Assembly: GCA_964410065.1 (NCBI GenBank)
Contig: CAYPFO010000004.1
Coordinates: 33,405-97,404 of the forward strand
Source of the DNA: Serpens sp964410065
GTDB taxonomy: Bacteria > Pseudomonadota > Gammaproteobacteria > Pseudomonadales > Pseudomonadaceae
Direction of reading: 5' to 3'
Length of the DNA stretch: 64,000 bases
Shown here: positions 51,900 to 60,212 of the stretch, one piece after another
Layout: each line of letters starts with the position of its first letter
How positions within the stretch are numbered: position 1 is the stretch's first letter
Program-made: the position numbers and the translations under genes
Notes under the pieces: model-generated
What the model saw: the letters and a program-made list of their open reading frames with translations, nothing else
The model's database searches: none
What the model was told of the DNA's origin: nothing

Positions 51900-53108
51900 T
51901 TAGAGAAGGCTCAAGCCCCAACCTCCCAACCCGCATCCCAGCACCACCAACCAGGGCGGCAACTTCCAGCGCATCAGCGCCACCAGAGCCAGCAACGCCA
52001 GGGCGAAATCACCAAAGGTAAGAATGGCGCTGGTCCACACCGGCCGATACAGCGCCGCCAGCAGCAGCCCGACCACCGCCGCGTTGACGCCGATCAGCGC
52101 CGCCTGGGTGCGCAGGCTGCCGCGCAGGCGCTCCCAGAACGGCAGCACGCCGATGACCAGCAGGAAAGAAGGCGTGAACACCACCAGCAGGCACAGCAGC
52201 CCGCCCAACCAGCCGCTCGGCGCGCTGTTCATCGAGGCGCCGAGAAATGCCGAAAAGGTGAACAACGGACCGGGGACCGCCTGGGTCGCCCCATAGCCGG
52301 CCAGGAACGCCTCATTACTGACCCAGCCGGTGTTGACCACTTCGCTTTGCAGCAGAGGCAGCACCACATGGCCACCGCCAAATACCAGCGAGCCTGCGCG
52401 ATAGAAGGCATCGATCAGTTGCAGCGTCTGGCTTGGCCAGAGCTGCGCGAGCAGGGGCAAGCCCAGCAGCAAGGCGAAAAACAGCCCCAGCAACAGCAAC
52501 CCGGCGCCATGGCCGACCGTTATCGGCAAAGGCTCGTGCTCACCGTCGCGGCTCGGCTTGAACAGCAACAGGCCGAGCACACCGGCTCCGAGGATCACAC
52601 CGACCTGGCCCAGCGCCGTGGGCCAGGCCAGCAAGATGCCGGTGGCCAGGGCCATGATGGCGATACGCGGCAGATCGGTGCAAAAGCTGCGGGCCATGCC
52701 CCACACCGCCTGGGCCACCACCGCCACGGCGACCACCTTGAGACCGTGCAGCAGCCCCGCCGGCAACAGCTCCCCCCAACGGGTGATCCCCAGGGCGAAA
52801 AGAATCAGCAGGATCGCCGACGGTAGGGTGAATCCCGCCCAGGCGGCCAGCGCACCGCGATACCCGGCGCGTGACAAACCCAGCGCGATGCCCACCTGAC
52901 TGCTGGACGGTCCGGGCAGGAACTGACACAGCGCCACCAGGTCGGCAAAGCTGCGCTCGCTCAGCCACTGGCGTCGATTGACGAACTCGTTGCGAAAATA
53001 ACCCAGGTGCGCAATCGGCCCGCCAAACGAGGTCAGGCCCAGACGCAAAAAAACCTTGAACACCGACCAGCCGTTATCGGCGTGGCGAACTGCAGGGGTA
53101 GCGGACAT
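51900..53108 (-). CDS. chrA: ChrA family chromate efflux transporter
   Basis: The 402-residue protein from the ATG at 53108 (MSATPAVRHADNGW) has two homologous halves with FLRLGLTSFGGPIAHLGYFRNEFV and the paired motif FGGGHVVLPLLQSEVV. It also has QFLPGPSSSQVGIALG and QAVPGPLFTFSAFLG. These are diagnostic for long-chain ChrA transporters, which expel chromate or perhaps sulfate. There is no chrB regulator nearby. The longer frame to 53234 lacks family-like residues. Confidence 0.92.
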   Translation of the reverse strand: MSATPAVRHADNGWSVFKVFLRLGLTSFGGPIAHLGYFRNEFVNRRQWLSERSFADLVALCQFLPGPSSSQVGIALGLSRAGYRGALAAWAGFTLPSAILLILFALGITRWGELLPAGLLHGLKVVAVAVVAQAVWGMARSFCTDLPRIAIMALATGILLAWPTALGQVGVILGAGVLGLLLFKPSRDGEHEPLPITVGHGAGLLLLGLFFALLLGLPLLAQLWPSQTLQLIDAFYRAGSLVFGGGHVVLPLLQSEVVNTGWVSNEAFLAGYGATQAVPGPLFTFSAFLGASMNSAPSGWLGGLLCLLVVFTPSFLLVIGVLPFWERLRGSLRTQAALIGVNAAVVGLLLAALYRPVWTSAILTFGDFALALLALVALMRWKLPPWLVVLGCGLGGWGLSLL

Positions 53109-53265
53109 GCAGGGAATCCGTAAGTGAATAAGCCAGCGATCATAAGACCGGGCGTATGTTACATGCGTCCGAGTGGGGCTAGACATGCCGCGCTGGCGGG
53201 TTGTAGGCGAGGCCGCCCTTACGGGTGCGTTCATGCTTCCCCACCCCCAGCGCTATTCGCGGATC

Positions 53266-53279
53266 TTGATAAAAATCAA
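53266..53279. promoter_or_regulatory. Perfect FNR/ANR-type box upstream of the copper chaperone gene
   Basis: TTGATAAAAATCAA is an exact TTGAT-N4-ATCAA palindrome, 125 bases before the start of the HMA gene and 47 bases before the -35 element of the CueR-like promoter. If it acts at -41.5 the start of transcription would be near 53314. It could instead repress or modulate the second promoter, or serve chrA on the other strand, though the distance is large. Confidence 0.75.
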
Positions 53280-53325
53280 TCCTTCGCGTCCTGGTGCAGG
53301 GCAGACTCACTTCCCGAATACCCCC

Positions 53326-53356
53326 TTGACCTTGCCCTCGTGGCAAGGTCAAAAAT
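53326..53356 (+). promoter_or_regulatory. CueR-like operator and promoter of the HMA gene
   Basis: A perfect 11-base palindrome TTGACCTTGCC-ctcgt-GGCAAGGTCAA (53326-53352) contains a -35 TTGACC. A 19-base spacer (53332-53350) leads to a -10-like AAAAAT (53351-53356). The long 19-base spacer with the operator inside it is the hallmark of MerR-family activation, and ACCTTGCC...GGCAAGGT matches the CueR site pattern I recall. No cueR gene is in the window. Confidence 0.82.
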
Positions 53357-53397
53357 AGTCCCCAAGGTCCTACGCCCTTATTGCACGAGGAACCACT

Positions 53398-53649
53398 ATG
53401 AATACGATTGAATTGCACGTTGAAGGCATGAGCTGCGAATCCTGCGTCAAGCATGTCAACGAAGCCCTGTTACCCCTCAGCGGAGTGCAAAGCGTCCAGG
53501 TTGATGTAAAGGCCGGACGCGTGCGCATTGCTGGCGAGGCGGATAGCGCCGCGCTGATCGCCGCCCTGGACGAGGCCGGTTATCCCGCCACTATTGACGT
53601 ACCCCCAGCTAAAAAAGCCTCCTCGTGCTGCGGCGGCTGCTGCGGCTAG
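53398..53649 (+). CDS. Heavy-metal-associated (CopZ-like) chaperone with Cys-rich tail
   Basis: The 83-residue protein has the HMA fold with the metal motif MSCESCVKHV (CxxC), then VQSVQVDVKAGRVRIAGEAD and a closing DEAGYPATID. It ends with a tail of SSCCGGCCG that adds four cysteines. The first domain resembles CopZ copper chaperones; the tail could bind more Cu(I) or pass it on. It is preceded by GAGGAACC (SD) and by the CueR-like promoter and FNR box, and it is followed after 90 bases by the DUF411 gene. Confidence 0.9.
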   Translation: MNTIELHVEGMSCESCVKHVNEALLPLSGVQSVQVDVKAGRVRIAGEADSAALIAALDEAGYPATIDVPPAKKASSCCGGCCG

Positions 53650-53739
53650 TCACACTCTGCATACACTGGCGCACCAGGCAGGCTGTGCAAGCATCCGCCT
53701 AGTGCGCTCATCCAAGCCCGGAACATCGGAGCAACCACC

Positions 53740-54198
53740 ATGCATTTCCCCACTCTTAAAGCCTTGCGCATCGCCGCCCTGAGCACCCTGCTGTTCAGTG
53801 CCTTCGGCCAGGCCGCAGAACCCGTGGTCATCGATGTACACCGCGATGCCAACTGCGGCTGCTGCAAGGACTGGATCAAGCACCTGGAAAGCAACGGCTT
53901 TACCGTTCGCGATCACGTGGAGCGGGACATGGTCGCCGTCAAGCAGCAGCTCGGCGTGCCGCCGCGCCTGGCGTCCTGCCATACTGGCGTGATCGACGGG
54001 CGCTTCGTCGAAGGTCATGTGCCCGCGGCCCAGGTACTGGAGCTGCGCAAGCGCCCCGATCTGCTCGGCCTTGCCGTACCTGGCATGCCGATGGGCTCAC
54101 CGGGCATGGAAATGGGCGATCACCGCGATGCCTTTCAGGTCATCGGACTGCGCAAGACCGGCGCCGAACAGGTCATTGCCGACTACCCGGCGCACTGA
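53740..54198 (+). CDS. DUF411 periplasmic metal-binding protein
   Basis: The 152-residue protein has a signal peptide (about 1-26, ending GQAAE), then VIDVHRDANCGCCKDWIKHLESNGF with a CxCC motif, LASCHTGVIDGRFVEGHVPA and a Met-rich segment LAVPGMPMGSPGMEMGD. The Cys and Met ligands fit Cu(I) binding, and DUF411 genes often accompany copper-resistance genes. It is probably transcribed with the HMA chaperone, forming a cytoplasmic plus periplasmic copper pair. Confidence 0.9.
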   Translation: MHFPTLKALRIAALSTLLFSAFGQAAEPVVIDVHRDANCGCCKDWIKHLESNGFTVRDHVERDMVAVKQQLGVPPRLASCHTGVIDGRFVEGHVPAAQVLELRKRPDLLGLAVPGMPMGSPGMEMGDHRDAFQVIGLRKTGAEQVIADYPAH

Positions 54199-54213
54199 CC
54201 TCACCTCTTATTC

Positions 54214-54243
54214 CGCCGCGCTTCTTTAGCGCGGCGTTTCGTT
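54214..54243. terminator. Terminator between DUF411 and DUF1003 genes
   Basis: The stem cgccgcgc/gcgcggcg has a 7-nt loop and a tttcgtt tail. It overlaps the stop codon of the DUF1003 gene on the other strand, so it serves the DUF411 gene best. Confidence 0.65.
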
Positions 54244-54774
54244 ATGCGCAACAAAGCGAGCATGTATCTCGGCAGTCAACTGCTCGATCCGCTCGCTCAG
54301 CTGCTTGGTTGTCTCGGTCAACCGCGTGTTTTGTTCCAGCAGTTGCAACAATTGCTGCGTATTCTGCGCGGCCTGCGCCTGACGGCGTTCATTGGCCAGC
54401 GCCAGCTCTTCGCGATGCCGTGCATCGGCCTCGGCGTGGGCCTTGTCTCGGGCGGCCTGGCGGGTCTGGGCCAGCAGGATCAGCGGCGCGGCATAAGCCG
54501 CCTGTAAACTGAACGCCAGGTTGAGCAGGATGAACGGGTAGACATCGAAACGGGCAACGCCCAGGGTATTGGCCGCCATCCACGCCAGCACGATCAGTGT
54601 CTGCGCGCCGAGAAACAGCGGCGTGCCGAAAAACCGCGCGAAGGCCTCGGCCCGCAGGGCAAAGCGGTCGTTGCCGAAGGTCGGCGTCAGGTGCGCATGG
54701 GGACGATGGAAACGCAGGTGATCGACCGACGTTTTATCCCCAGGGGGGGCGGATCCGGCTGATGGGGTATTCAT
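54226..54774 (-). CDS. DUF1003 membrane protein
   Basis: The 182-residue protein from the ATG at 54774 (MNTPSAGSAPPG) has a soluble N-terminal part, two helices (FFGTPLFLGAQTLIVLAWMAANTLG and FILLNLAFSLQAAYAAPLILLAQTRQ) with the DUF1003 pattern, and a long coiled-coil tail rich in Gln, Glu and Leu to the end. The function is unknown. Confidence 0.88.
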   Translation of the reverse strand: MNTPSAGSAPPGDKTSVDHLRFHRPHAHLTPTFGNDRFALRAEAFARFFGTPLFLGAQTLIVLAWMAANTLGVARFDVYPFILLNLAFSLQAAYAAPLILLAQTRQAARDKAHAEADARHREELALANERRQAQAAQNTQQLLQLLEQNTRLTETTKQLSERIEQLTAEIHARFVAHNETPR

Positions 54775-54837
54775 GGCAGTCCTCTCGGGCAGCGGCACGT
54801 GCCAAAACTATAGCGGTAGCCGTACCTGTCAGGCCCG

Positions 54838-56400
54838 TTACCGTCCCATGCCTCCCGACAACCCATACTCGCGCAGCTTGTTGGCAATGGTGGTGTGCGA
54901 CACGCCGAGGCGCTTGCCGAGCAGCCGGCTGCTCGGGTATTGGCCGTGCAGCCGCTCCAGCACGGCTTTTTCGAAACGACCGAGAATCTCATCGAGACTC
55001 CCCTCGGTGGAAAATTCGCCCAGCGGGTGCGGTGCGCCGTAATCCGGCAGGCGAATATGCTCGGGCTTGACCACCCCGCCCTCGCACAACGACACCGCCT
55101 GGAACAACGCGTTCTCCAACTGGCGCACATTGCCCGGCCAAGGGTAATTCAACAGCCGCTCCAGCGCCTTGGGCGCAAGCCCAGGCAAGGCACAACCGAT
55201 CTGCCGGCTGGCCTGATCGAGAAAGTGCTCGGCCAACGCCGGCAGCCCGTCGAGGCACTCGCGCAGCGGCGGAATATGCAGGCTCAGCACGTTAAGCCGG
55301 TGATACAGGTCCTCGCGAAATTCGCCCCGCGCGCACAGCTCGGACAAGTCCACCTGGGTGGCACAGATCACTCGCACATCCAGGTACACCTCTTCGTCGC
55401 TGCCGACCTGGCGAAAACCGCCATCCTGCAGAAAACGCAACAGTTTGGCCTGCAGGCGCGGGCTCATCTCGCCAACGCCATCGAGAAACAGCGTGCCGCC
55501 GGACGTGAGCTCCAGCAGGCCGAGCTTGCCTTCCGGACGCGCTCCGGCGAAGGCGCCAGGTCCGTAGCCGAACAGTTCGGTCTCGGCCATGGACTCCGGC
55601 AGCCCGGCACAATTGAGCGCCATAAATGGCGCCTGGCCACGTGGGCTGGCCACATGGCAGGCGCGGGCCAGCAGCTCCTTGCCAGTGCCGGTCTCGCCCT
55701 CGATCAGTAATGGCGCGTCCAGCGGCGCCATGCGCCGCGCCTCGCGCACGACGGCGCTCATGCGTTTCGAACTCTGGAAAATGCTGTCGAAACCGCGTAG
55801 CTCATGCTTGCGCACCTGGTAGATGCGCTCGCCAACCCGATCAGCGCGATGCAGGCTGAGGACCGCGCCGGCCAGCGCATCATTGCCATCGTGCTCAACC
55901 TGCAGCGGCGCGATATCGGCCAGAAACACATCGCCCTTCACGGTGACGCGCAGGCCATTGATCCGCGAGCGATTGGCGCGCACCAGGGCGGGCAAGTCGA
56001 AATCGTCGACATAACGCGCCAGGGCAATACCCGGCACTTCGTCCACACGCACGCCAAGCAATTGCGCCGCCGCACGGTTCGCCGCGACGATAGCGCCGGC
56101 CATGTCTATCGACAGCACGGGAAACTCCAGCGCACCGAGCAACGCATTGAGTTCCAGGTGGCGCCGCTCGCTAGGCATCAGGCCCACACGTTTAACGCCG
56201 AACACGCCTTCAATCGCTTCCAGCTTCGGCTGCAAGGCATGAAATTGCAGATTGATCAGGTTCGGACAATGCAGGTAGATGGCGTTGCCCTGCTCGCCGC
56301 CTACCTCGCCACGGGCCACATTGACGCCGTAATCCACCAGCTGATCGAGAATGTCACGCAGGATGCCCAGGCGGTTCAGGCAGTGAATCTTGATGCGCAT
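54838..56400 (-). CDS. phhR: PhhR/TyrR-type transcriptional regulator
   Basis: The 520-residue protein has an ACT domain (1-70), a PAS domain (about 75-190), a sigma-54-interaction-like AAA+ domain (about 205-430) and a C-terminal TyrR-type HTH (GKRLGVSHTTIANKLREYG). Walker A is GETGTGKE and the Walker B region is LFLDGVGEMSPR. The GAFTGA loop reads YGPGAFAGARPEG, so it departs from the consensus. It is divergent from phhA, which it is expected to activate in the presence of Phe or Tyr. The start ATG at 56400 (MRIKIHCLNRLGILRDILDQ) is the usual one for the family. Confidence 0.92.
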   Translation of the reverse strand: MRIKIHCLNRLGILRDILDQLVDYGVNVARGEVGGEQGNAIYLHCPNLINLQFHALQPKLEAIEGVFGVKRVGLMPSERRHLELNALLGALEFPVLSIDMAGAIVAANRAAAQLLGVRVDEVPGIALARYVDDFDLPALVRANRSRINGLRVTVKGDVFLADIAPLQVEHDGNDALAGAVLSLHRADRVGERIYQVRKHELRGFDSIFQSSKRMSAVVREARRMAPLDAPLLIEGETGTGKELLARACHVASPRGQAPFMALNCAGLPESMAETELFGYGPGAFAGARPEGKLGLLELTSGGTLFLDGVGEMSPRLQAKLLRFLQDGGFRQVGSDEEVYLDVRVICATQVDLSELCARGEFREDLYHRLNVLSLHIPPLRECLDGLPALAEHFLDQASRQIGCALPGLAPKALERLLNYPWPGNVRQLENALFQAVSLCEGGVVKPEHIRLPDYGAPHPLGEFSTEGSLDEILGRFEKAVLERLHGQYPSSRLLGKRLGVSHTTIANKLREYGLSGGMGR

Positions 56401-56513
56401 GTTTTCAGCCTCACAGGAAAAAGCAGCCGAATCAGATCGTGCCGCTTTTGGCGTCAGCTTTTCGTGACAATCATTCCAGCTCAGCGTAGCCGAACAGGCC
56501 AATTTCCGAATGG

Positions 56514-56531
56514 CGTAAGCCAGACGTTACA
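56514..56531. promoter_or_regulatory. Candidate PhhR/TyrR box
   Basis: The site CGTAAG-CCAGAC-GTTACA matches the TyrR-type palindrome TGTAAA-N6-TTTACA at 9 of 12 positions (read on either strand). It lies between the divergent phhR and phhA genes. Confidence 0.5.
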
Positions 56532-56633
56532 GGCGGCGCGAATTTTCCGTTTTGGTGACTGGCCCCTTAGCCACATCTGCCGCCTGCGTGGGCTAGGTTC
56601 GAGGTATCAACTGCCTATGGGCGGAGGCCATTC

Positions 56634-57416
56634 ATGAGCACTCAGTACCAAGCCCGAAAGCCGGACGAAAACGGCTTCATCGCCTATTCCGATACCGAGC
56701 ATCAGGTCTGGCAGACACTGATTGAGCGTCAGTTGCGACTGATCGAAGGACGCGCCTGCCAGGATTATCTCGACGGTATCGCACAGCTGGCCTTGGCGCG
56801 CGAACGCATTCCGCAGCTCGATGAGATCAACCGTGTACTGGGTAGCACCACCGGCTGGCAAGTGGCCCGGGTACCGGCGCTGATCCCCTTTCAGACGTTT
56901 TTCGAACTGCTGGCCAGCAAACGCTTCCCGGTTGCCACCTTTATCCGTACCTTCGAGGAGCTGGATTACCTGCAGGAGCCGGACATTTTCCACGAGCTGT
57001 TCGGCCACTGTCCGCTGTTGACCAACCCCTGGTTCGCCGCTTTTACCCACACCTACGGCCGCCTCGGCTTGCAGGCCAGCAAGGAAGAGCGTGTGTTCCT
57101 CGCTCGGCTGTATTGGATGACAGTGGAATTCGGCCTGGTCGACACCGAGGCCGGGCGACGCATCTATGGCGGCGGCATCCTCTCCTCGGCCAAGGAAACG
57201 GTCTATTGTCTGTCCGAGACGCCTGAACACCTGCCTTTCGACCCACTGGAAGCCATGCGCACGCCGTACCGCATCGATATCCTGCAGCCGCTGTACTTCG
57301 TGCTGCCGACCCTCAAGCGTTTGTTCGAGCTGAGCAACGAGGACATCATGGGCTGGGTACACCAGGCCATGAAGCTGGGATTGCACGCGCCGAAGTTTCC
57401 GCCCAAGGCCGCGTAG
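56634..57416 (+). CDS. phhA: Phenylalanine-4-hydroxylase
   Basis: The 260-residue monomeric enzyme has the non-heme iron ligands H120 and H125 in FHELFGHCPLL and E165 in WMTVEFGL. The pterin-binding region RVPALIPFQTFFELLA is also present. It converts phenylalanine to tyrosine with tetrahydropterin and oxygen and starts Phe catabolism. It is followed by phhB after 40 bases and divergent from phhR. Confidence 0.96.
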   Translation: MSTQYQARKPDENGFIAYSDTEHQVWQTLIERQLRLIEGRACQDYLDGIAQLALARERIPQLDEINRVLGSTTGWQVARVPALIPFQTFFELLASKRFPVATFIRTFEELDYLQEPDIFHELFGHCPLLTNPWFAAFTHTYGRLGLQASKEERVFLARLYWMTVEFGLVDTEAGRRIYGGGILSSAKETVYCLSETPEHLPFDPLEAMRTPYRIDILQPLYFVLPTLKRLFELSNEDIMGWVHQAMKLGLHAPKFPPKAA

Positions 57417-57456
57417 TCCTCATACCAACAAAAACGCGCATGTTAGGAGATTCTCC

Positions 57457-57807
57457 ATGTCCGATCTGACCCAAGCCCATTGCGAAGCCTGCCGCGCCGA
57501 CGCGCCCCAGGTCTCCGAGGATGAACTGGCCAGCCTGCTCAAACAGATTCCCGATTGGAGCGTGGAAACCCGCGACGGCGTCCTGCAGTTGGAAAAGGTC
57601 TTCACCTTCAAGAATTTCCGTCAGGCCCTGGCGTTCACCCAGGCGGTCGGTGAGATCGCCGAAGCCGAAGGTCATCACCCTTCGCTGCTCACCGAATGGG
57701 GCAAGGTCACCGTGACCTGGTGGACGCACAAGATCCGTGGTCTGCACCGCAATGACTTCATCATGGCGGCGCGCACCGATCAGGTTGCTGAAAGCCCTGG
57801 TGTCTGA
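57457..57807 (+). CDS. phhB: Pterin-4a-carbinolamine dehydratase
   Basis: The 116-residue protein has the active-site histidines in EIAEAEGHHPSLLTEWGKVTVTWWTHKIRGLHRNDF and the helix KTF-KNFRQALAF typical of PCD/DCoH. It recycles the pterin cofactor of phhA. The start has AGGAGA upstream, and the pair forms an operon. Confidence 0.95.
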   Translation: MSDLTQAHCEACRADAPQVSEDELASLLKQIPDWSVETRDGVLQLEKVFTFKNFRQALAFTQAVGEIAEAEGHHPSLLTEWGKVTVTWWTHKIRGLHRNDFIMAARTDQVAESPGV

Positions 57808-57827
57808 ACGGAACCGGCCGCGCGCTG

Positions 57828-58241
57828 CTAGAAATCCACCTTGCCGCGCCCGGCCTTGATCGTGGCGCGCTTGCTCTTGCCTTCGAGACGCCGCGTCTTC
57901 GAGCCTAAGGTCGGTTTGGTGGGCCGGCGGGTCTTTTCCACCTTGGTCGCGCTGCGGATCAGCTCGACCAAACGTTCCAGGGCATCGGCACGGTTCTGTT
58001 CCTGGGTCCGGAACTGCTGCGCCTTGATGACGATCACCCCATCGGCGGTGATGCGGCTGTCGCGCAGGGCCAGCAGACGCTCCTTATAGAACGCAGGCAA
58101 TGACGAGGCGCGGATATCGAAACGCAGGTGCAGCGCACTGGACACCTTGTTGACGTTCTGTCCACCCGCGCCCTGGGCGCGAATGGCGGTCAGTTCGATT
58201 TCGCTGTCAGGCAATTCGACGCTGTTGGAAATGTGCAACAT
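57828..58241 (-). CDS. arfB: Peptidyl-tRNA hydrolase ArfB (ribosome rescue)
   Basis: The 137-residue protein from the ATG at 58241 (MLHISNSVELPDSEIEL) has the GGQ motif (residues 26-28) in GAGGQNVNKVSSALHLRFD and a basic C-terminal tail (KPTLGSKTRRLEGKSKRATIKAGRGK) that enters the mRNA channel. It hydrolyses peptidyl-tRNA on stalled ribosomes without a stop codon. It is convergent with phhB. Confidence 0.94.
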   Translation of the reverse strand: MLHISNSVELPDSEIELTAIRAQGAGGQNVNKVSSALHLRFDIRASSLPAFYKERLLALRDSRITADGVIVIKAQQFRTQEQNRADALERLVELIRSATKVEKTRRPTKPTLGSKTRRLEGKSKRATIKAGRGKVDF

Positions 58242-58375
58242 GGACGTTCCGATAAGCCAGGGCGGCGTGAGGATAACGCAGAACACCGTTGGTTTTGACC
58301 ACCAACGCCAGCCAGCTGCTTTCCGACCAGTGTCATCACCGATCCATCCAACTCGCTCTAATTTATTTATGCAGG

Positions 58376-58394
58376 CTCCTATTTACATAAGGAG
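58376..58394 (+). promoter_or_regulatory. Possible SD-sequestering hairpin before hsp20
   Basis: The sequence CTCCT-AT-ttac-AT-a-AGGAG can fold with the Shine-Dalgarno (AGGAGGG, 58390-58396) in its 3' arm, 7 bases before the ATG at 58404. This is the arrangement of simple RNA thermometers that control small heat-shock genes. It has only five plus two pairs and one bulged A, so it would be weak. Confidence 0.45.
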
Positions 58395-58403
58395 GGTTTC
58401 GCC

Positions 58404-58943
58404 ATGAATGACACTGACAAATCCATGCAGGTCGATCAGCAGCGCGGGCGCTCTTCCAACATGCAGGAATCCGGGCACCATCCCATCAGCCGCCTGCGCC
58501 GACAGATCGACAACCTCTTCTCGGATTTCGGCCTGGGTTCGCCTATGTCGCCGTTCGGACGCAGTGTGTTCGAGTCGCCTTTATGGGGCGCGGAGACTGC
58601 GGCTAATCGCCTGATGCCCGCCGTGGATATCTGTGAGAAAGAGGATGCATTCGAAATCACCGCTGAATTGCCGGGTCTGGAAGAAAAGGACCTTCAGATA
58701 ACACTGGCCAACGGCAACCTGACGATTCAAGGTGAGAAGAAGGCGCAATCGGAAGAAAACAACAAGAACTCCTATTACTCGGAACGCTATTACGGCAGCT
58801 TTCAGCGCAGCTTTTCACTGCCACAGGATGTGGATGCCGAGAAAATCGAGGCACGCTTCAACAATGGCGTGCTGACCCTGCATTTGCCGAGAAAGCCGGA
58901 AGCCATGCCCTCGCAACGGCAGATCCCCATCTCCTCCGGCTGA
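58404..58943 (+). CDS. Hsp20/alpha-crystallin family small heat-shock protein
   Basis: The 179-residue protein has an N-terminal arm (HPISRLRRQIDNLFSDFGLG) and an alpha-crystallin domain (about 70-165: PAVDICEKEDAFEITAELPGLEEKDLQITLANGNLTIQGEKK, ERYYGSFQRSFSLPQDVD, NNGVLTLHLPRK). The I-x-I-like end is QIPIS. It is an ATP-independent holdase. A strong hairpin follows the gene. Confidence 0.94.
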   Translation: MNDTDKSMQVDQQRGRSSNMQESGHHPISRLRRQIDNLFSDFGLGSPMSPFGRSVFESPLWGAETAANRLMPAVDICEKEDAFEITAELPGLEEKDLQITLANGNLTIQGEKKAQSEENNKNSYYSERYYGSFQRSFSLPQDVDAEKIEARFNNGVLTLHLPRKPEAMPSQRQIPISSG

Positions 58944-58954
58944 TGACCGGCTCC

Positions 58955-58987
58955 GCTGGCGCGTTCGGCGCAACCGAACGCGCCAGC
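58955..58987. terminator. Strong hairpin after hsp20
   Basis: A perfect 14-base stem (gctggcgcgttcgg/ccgaacgcgccagc) has a 5-nt loop, 11 bases after the stop. It has no T-run, so it may end transcription with Rho or stabilise the 3' end. Confidence 0.65.
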
Positions 58988-59089
58988 GTTCACTCCAACG
59001 TGGACGTGAAGGATTTGCACAAGATTAATCACTGTTTCTTTTCCGCCTCTCGGGTAAGTTAACCACCCCGTCCGTTACCCGGAATCTCC

Positions 59090-60127
59090 ATGGATTCGAT
59101 AACCCAGGCTGTGCTCGGCGCCAGCATTCAGGGCGCACTGCTCGGTCGCTGGCAGGGGCGCAAGGCCCTGCTATTTGGCGCCATGCTCGGCACCCTGCCG
59201 GATCTCGATGTGGTCATCGACTACGGCGATGCCGTGGCGCAAATGACCTATCACCGCGGCTTCAGTCATTCGCTATTCGTGCTCAGCGGCGTAGCGCTTC
59301 TGTTGACGTGGCTGGTGCGACGCTGGCGACCGAATCCGGGCTACACCGGCGCCCGCCTGCTACTGACGATCTGGCTGATACTGGTCACCCATACCCTGCT
59401 GGACTCTTTCACCAGTTACGGCACCCAGCTGTTTTGGCCACTGGCCACGCCTCCGATTGCCTGGGCGAGTATTTTCATCATCGACCCGCTGTACACCCTG
59501 CCCCTGCTGGGTGCGGTGCTGGTCGGGGCGGTCATTGGATTAGGAAAAAAAGGCCTGCGTTGGCAATACGGGGCGCTGGGCCTGTCGAGCATGTACCTCG
59601 CCTTCACCCTAGCCGGCCAGCAGATGGCGGAACATCGGGTTCAGCAGGCGTTGACCCGCGACGGCATCCAGGCCGAGGCTATGTTCAGCACCCCGACGCC
59701 ATTCAACAGCCTGCTCTGGCGGGTCATTGTGCTGGACGGCGGGCAGTACCACGAGGCCCTGGTGAGTTGGTTTGATAGCCAGCCGCCCGCGTTGCAATCG
59801 TTACCGCGCGGCCTTCACTGGCGCGAATCGCTGCAGGACTCGCCTCAGCATGCTCGATTGGAATGGTTTTCCCGGGGCATCCTGCGCTATGACCGCATCG
59901 GCGATCAGTTAGTGGTCACCGATTTGCGCATGGGCATGGCCGGTTATCACCCGTTCCGCTTCCCCATGGCCGAACTGCACGACGGTCAATGGCAGCCGAT
60001 TGCCTGGGTGGAGCGGCGCCCCATGCAGCGCAACGACACTGCCCGCCTGCTGACCCTTTGGCAGCGGATCTGGAACCCGCAAGAAAACGTGCCGGTGGTG
60101 GCCTGGGCAGAGGAGTTGCGCCGGTAA
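59090..60127 (+). CDS. YdjM/LexA-regulated-type membrane metal-dependent hydrolase
   Basis: The 345-residue protein opens with MDSITQAVLGASIQGALLGRWQGRKALLFGAMLGTLPDLDV, then YHRGFSHSLFVL and LVTHTLLDSFTSYGTQLFWPL. These Asp and His residues are the conserved set of the YdjM (DUF457) membrane metal-dependent hydrolase family. About four or five helices occupy the first half; the C-terminal half is soluble. The substrate is unknown. Confidence 0.88.
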   Translation: MDSITQAVLGASIQGALLGRWQGRKALLFGAMLGTLPDLDVVIDYGDAVAQMTYHRGFSHSLFVLSGVALLLTWLVRRWRPNPGYTGARLLLTIWLILVTHTLLDSFTSYGTQLFWPLATPPIAWASIFIIDPLYTLPLLGAVLVGAVIGLGKKGLRWQYGALGLSSMYLAFTLAGQQMAEHRVQQALTRDGIQAEAMFSTPTPFNSLLWRVIVLDGGQYHEALVSWFDSQPPALQSLPRGLHWRESLQDSPQHARLEWFSRGILRYDRIGDQLVVTDLRMGMAGYHPFRFPMAELHDGQWQPIAWVERRPMQRNDTARLLTLWQRIWNPQENVPVVAWAEELRR

Positions 60128-60212
60128 GACCAAGCCGGACTCCGCCGTGTAGGACGTTGAACGGAGTTTCCTTATGCGGCGACTTAGCAAATGGAATGGC
60201 TGTCCCGAGCCT

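Noticed and set aside
53190..53230. Short gtaggcgaggccgcccttacgg segment as a full repeat copy
   Set aside because: Only one end of the type I repeat is recognisable, so it was not listed as a separate element.
58287..58312. Inverted repeat cgttggt/accaacg upstream of hsp20 as a terminator or ROSE element
   Set aside because: The stem is short, has no T-run and lies too far from the start codon to hide the ribosome-binding site.
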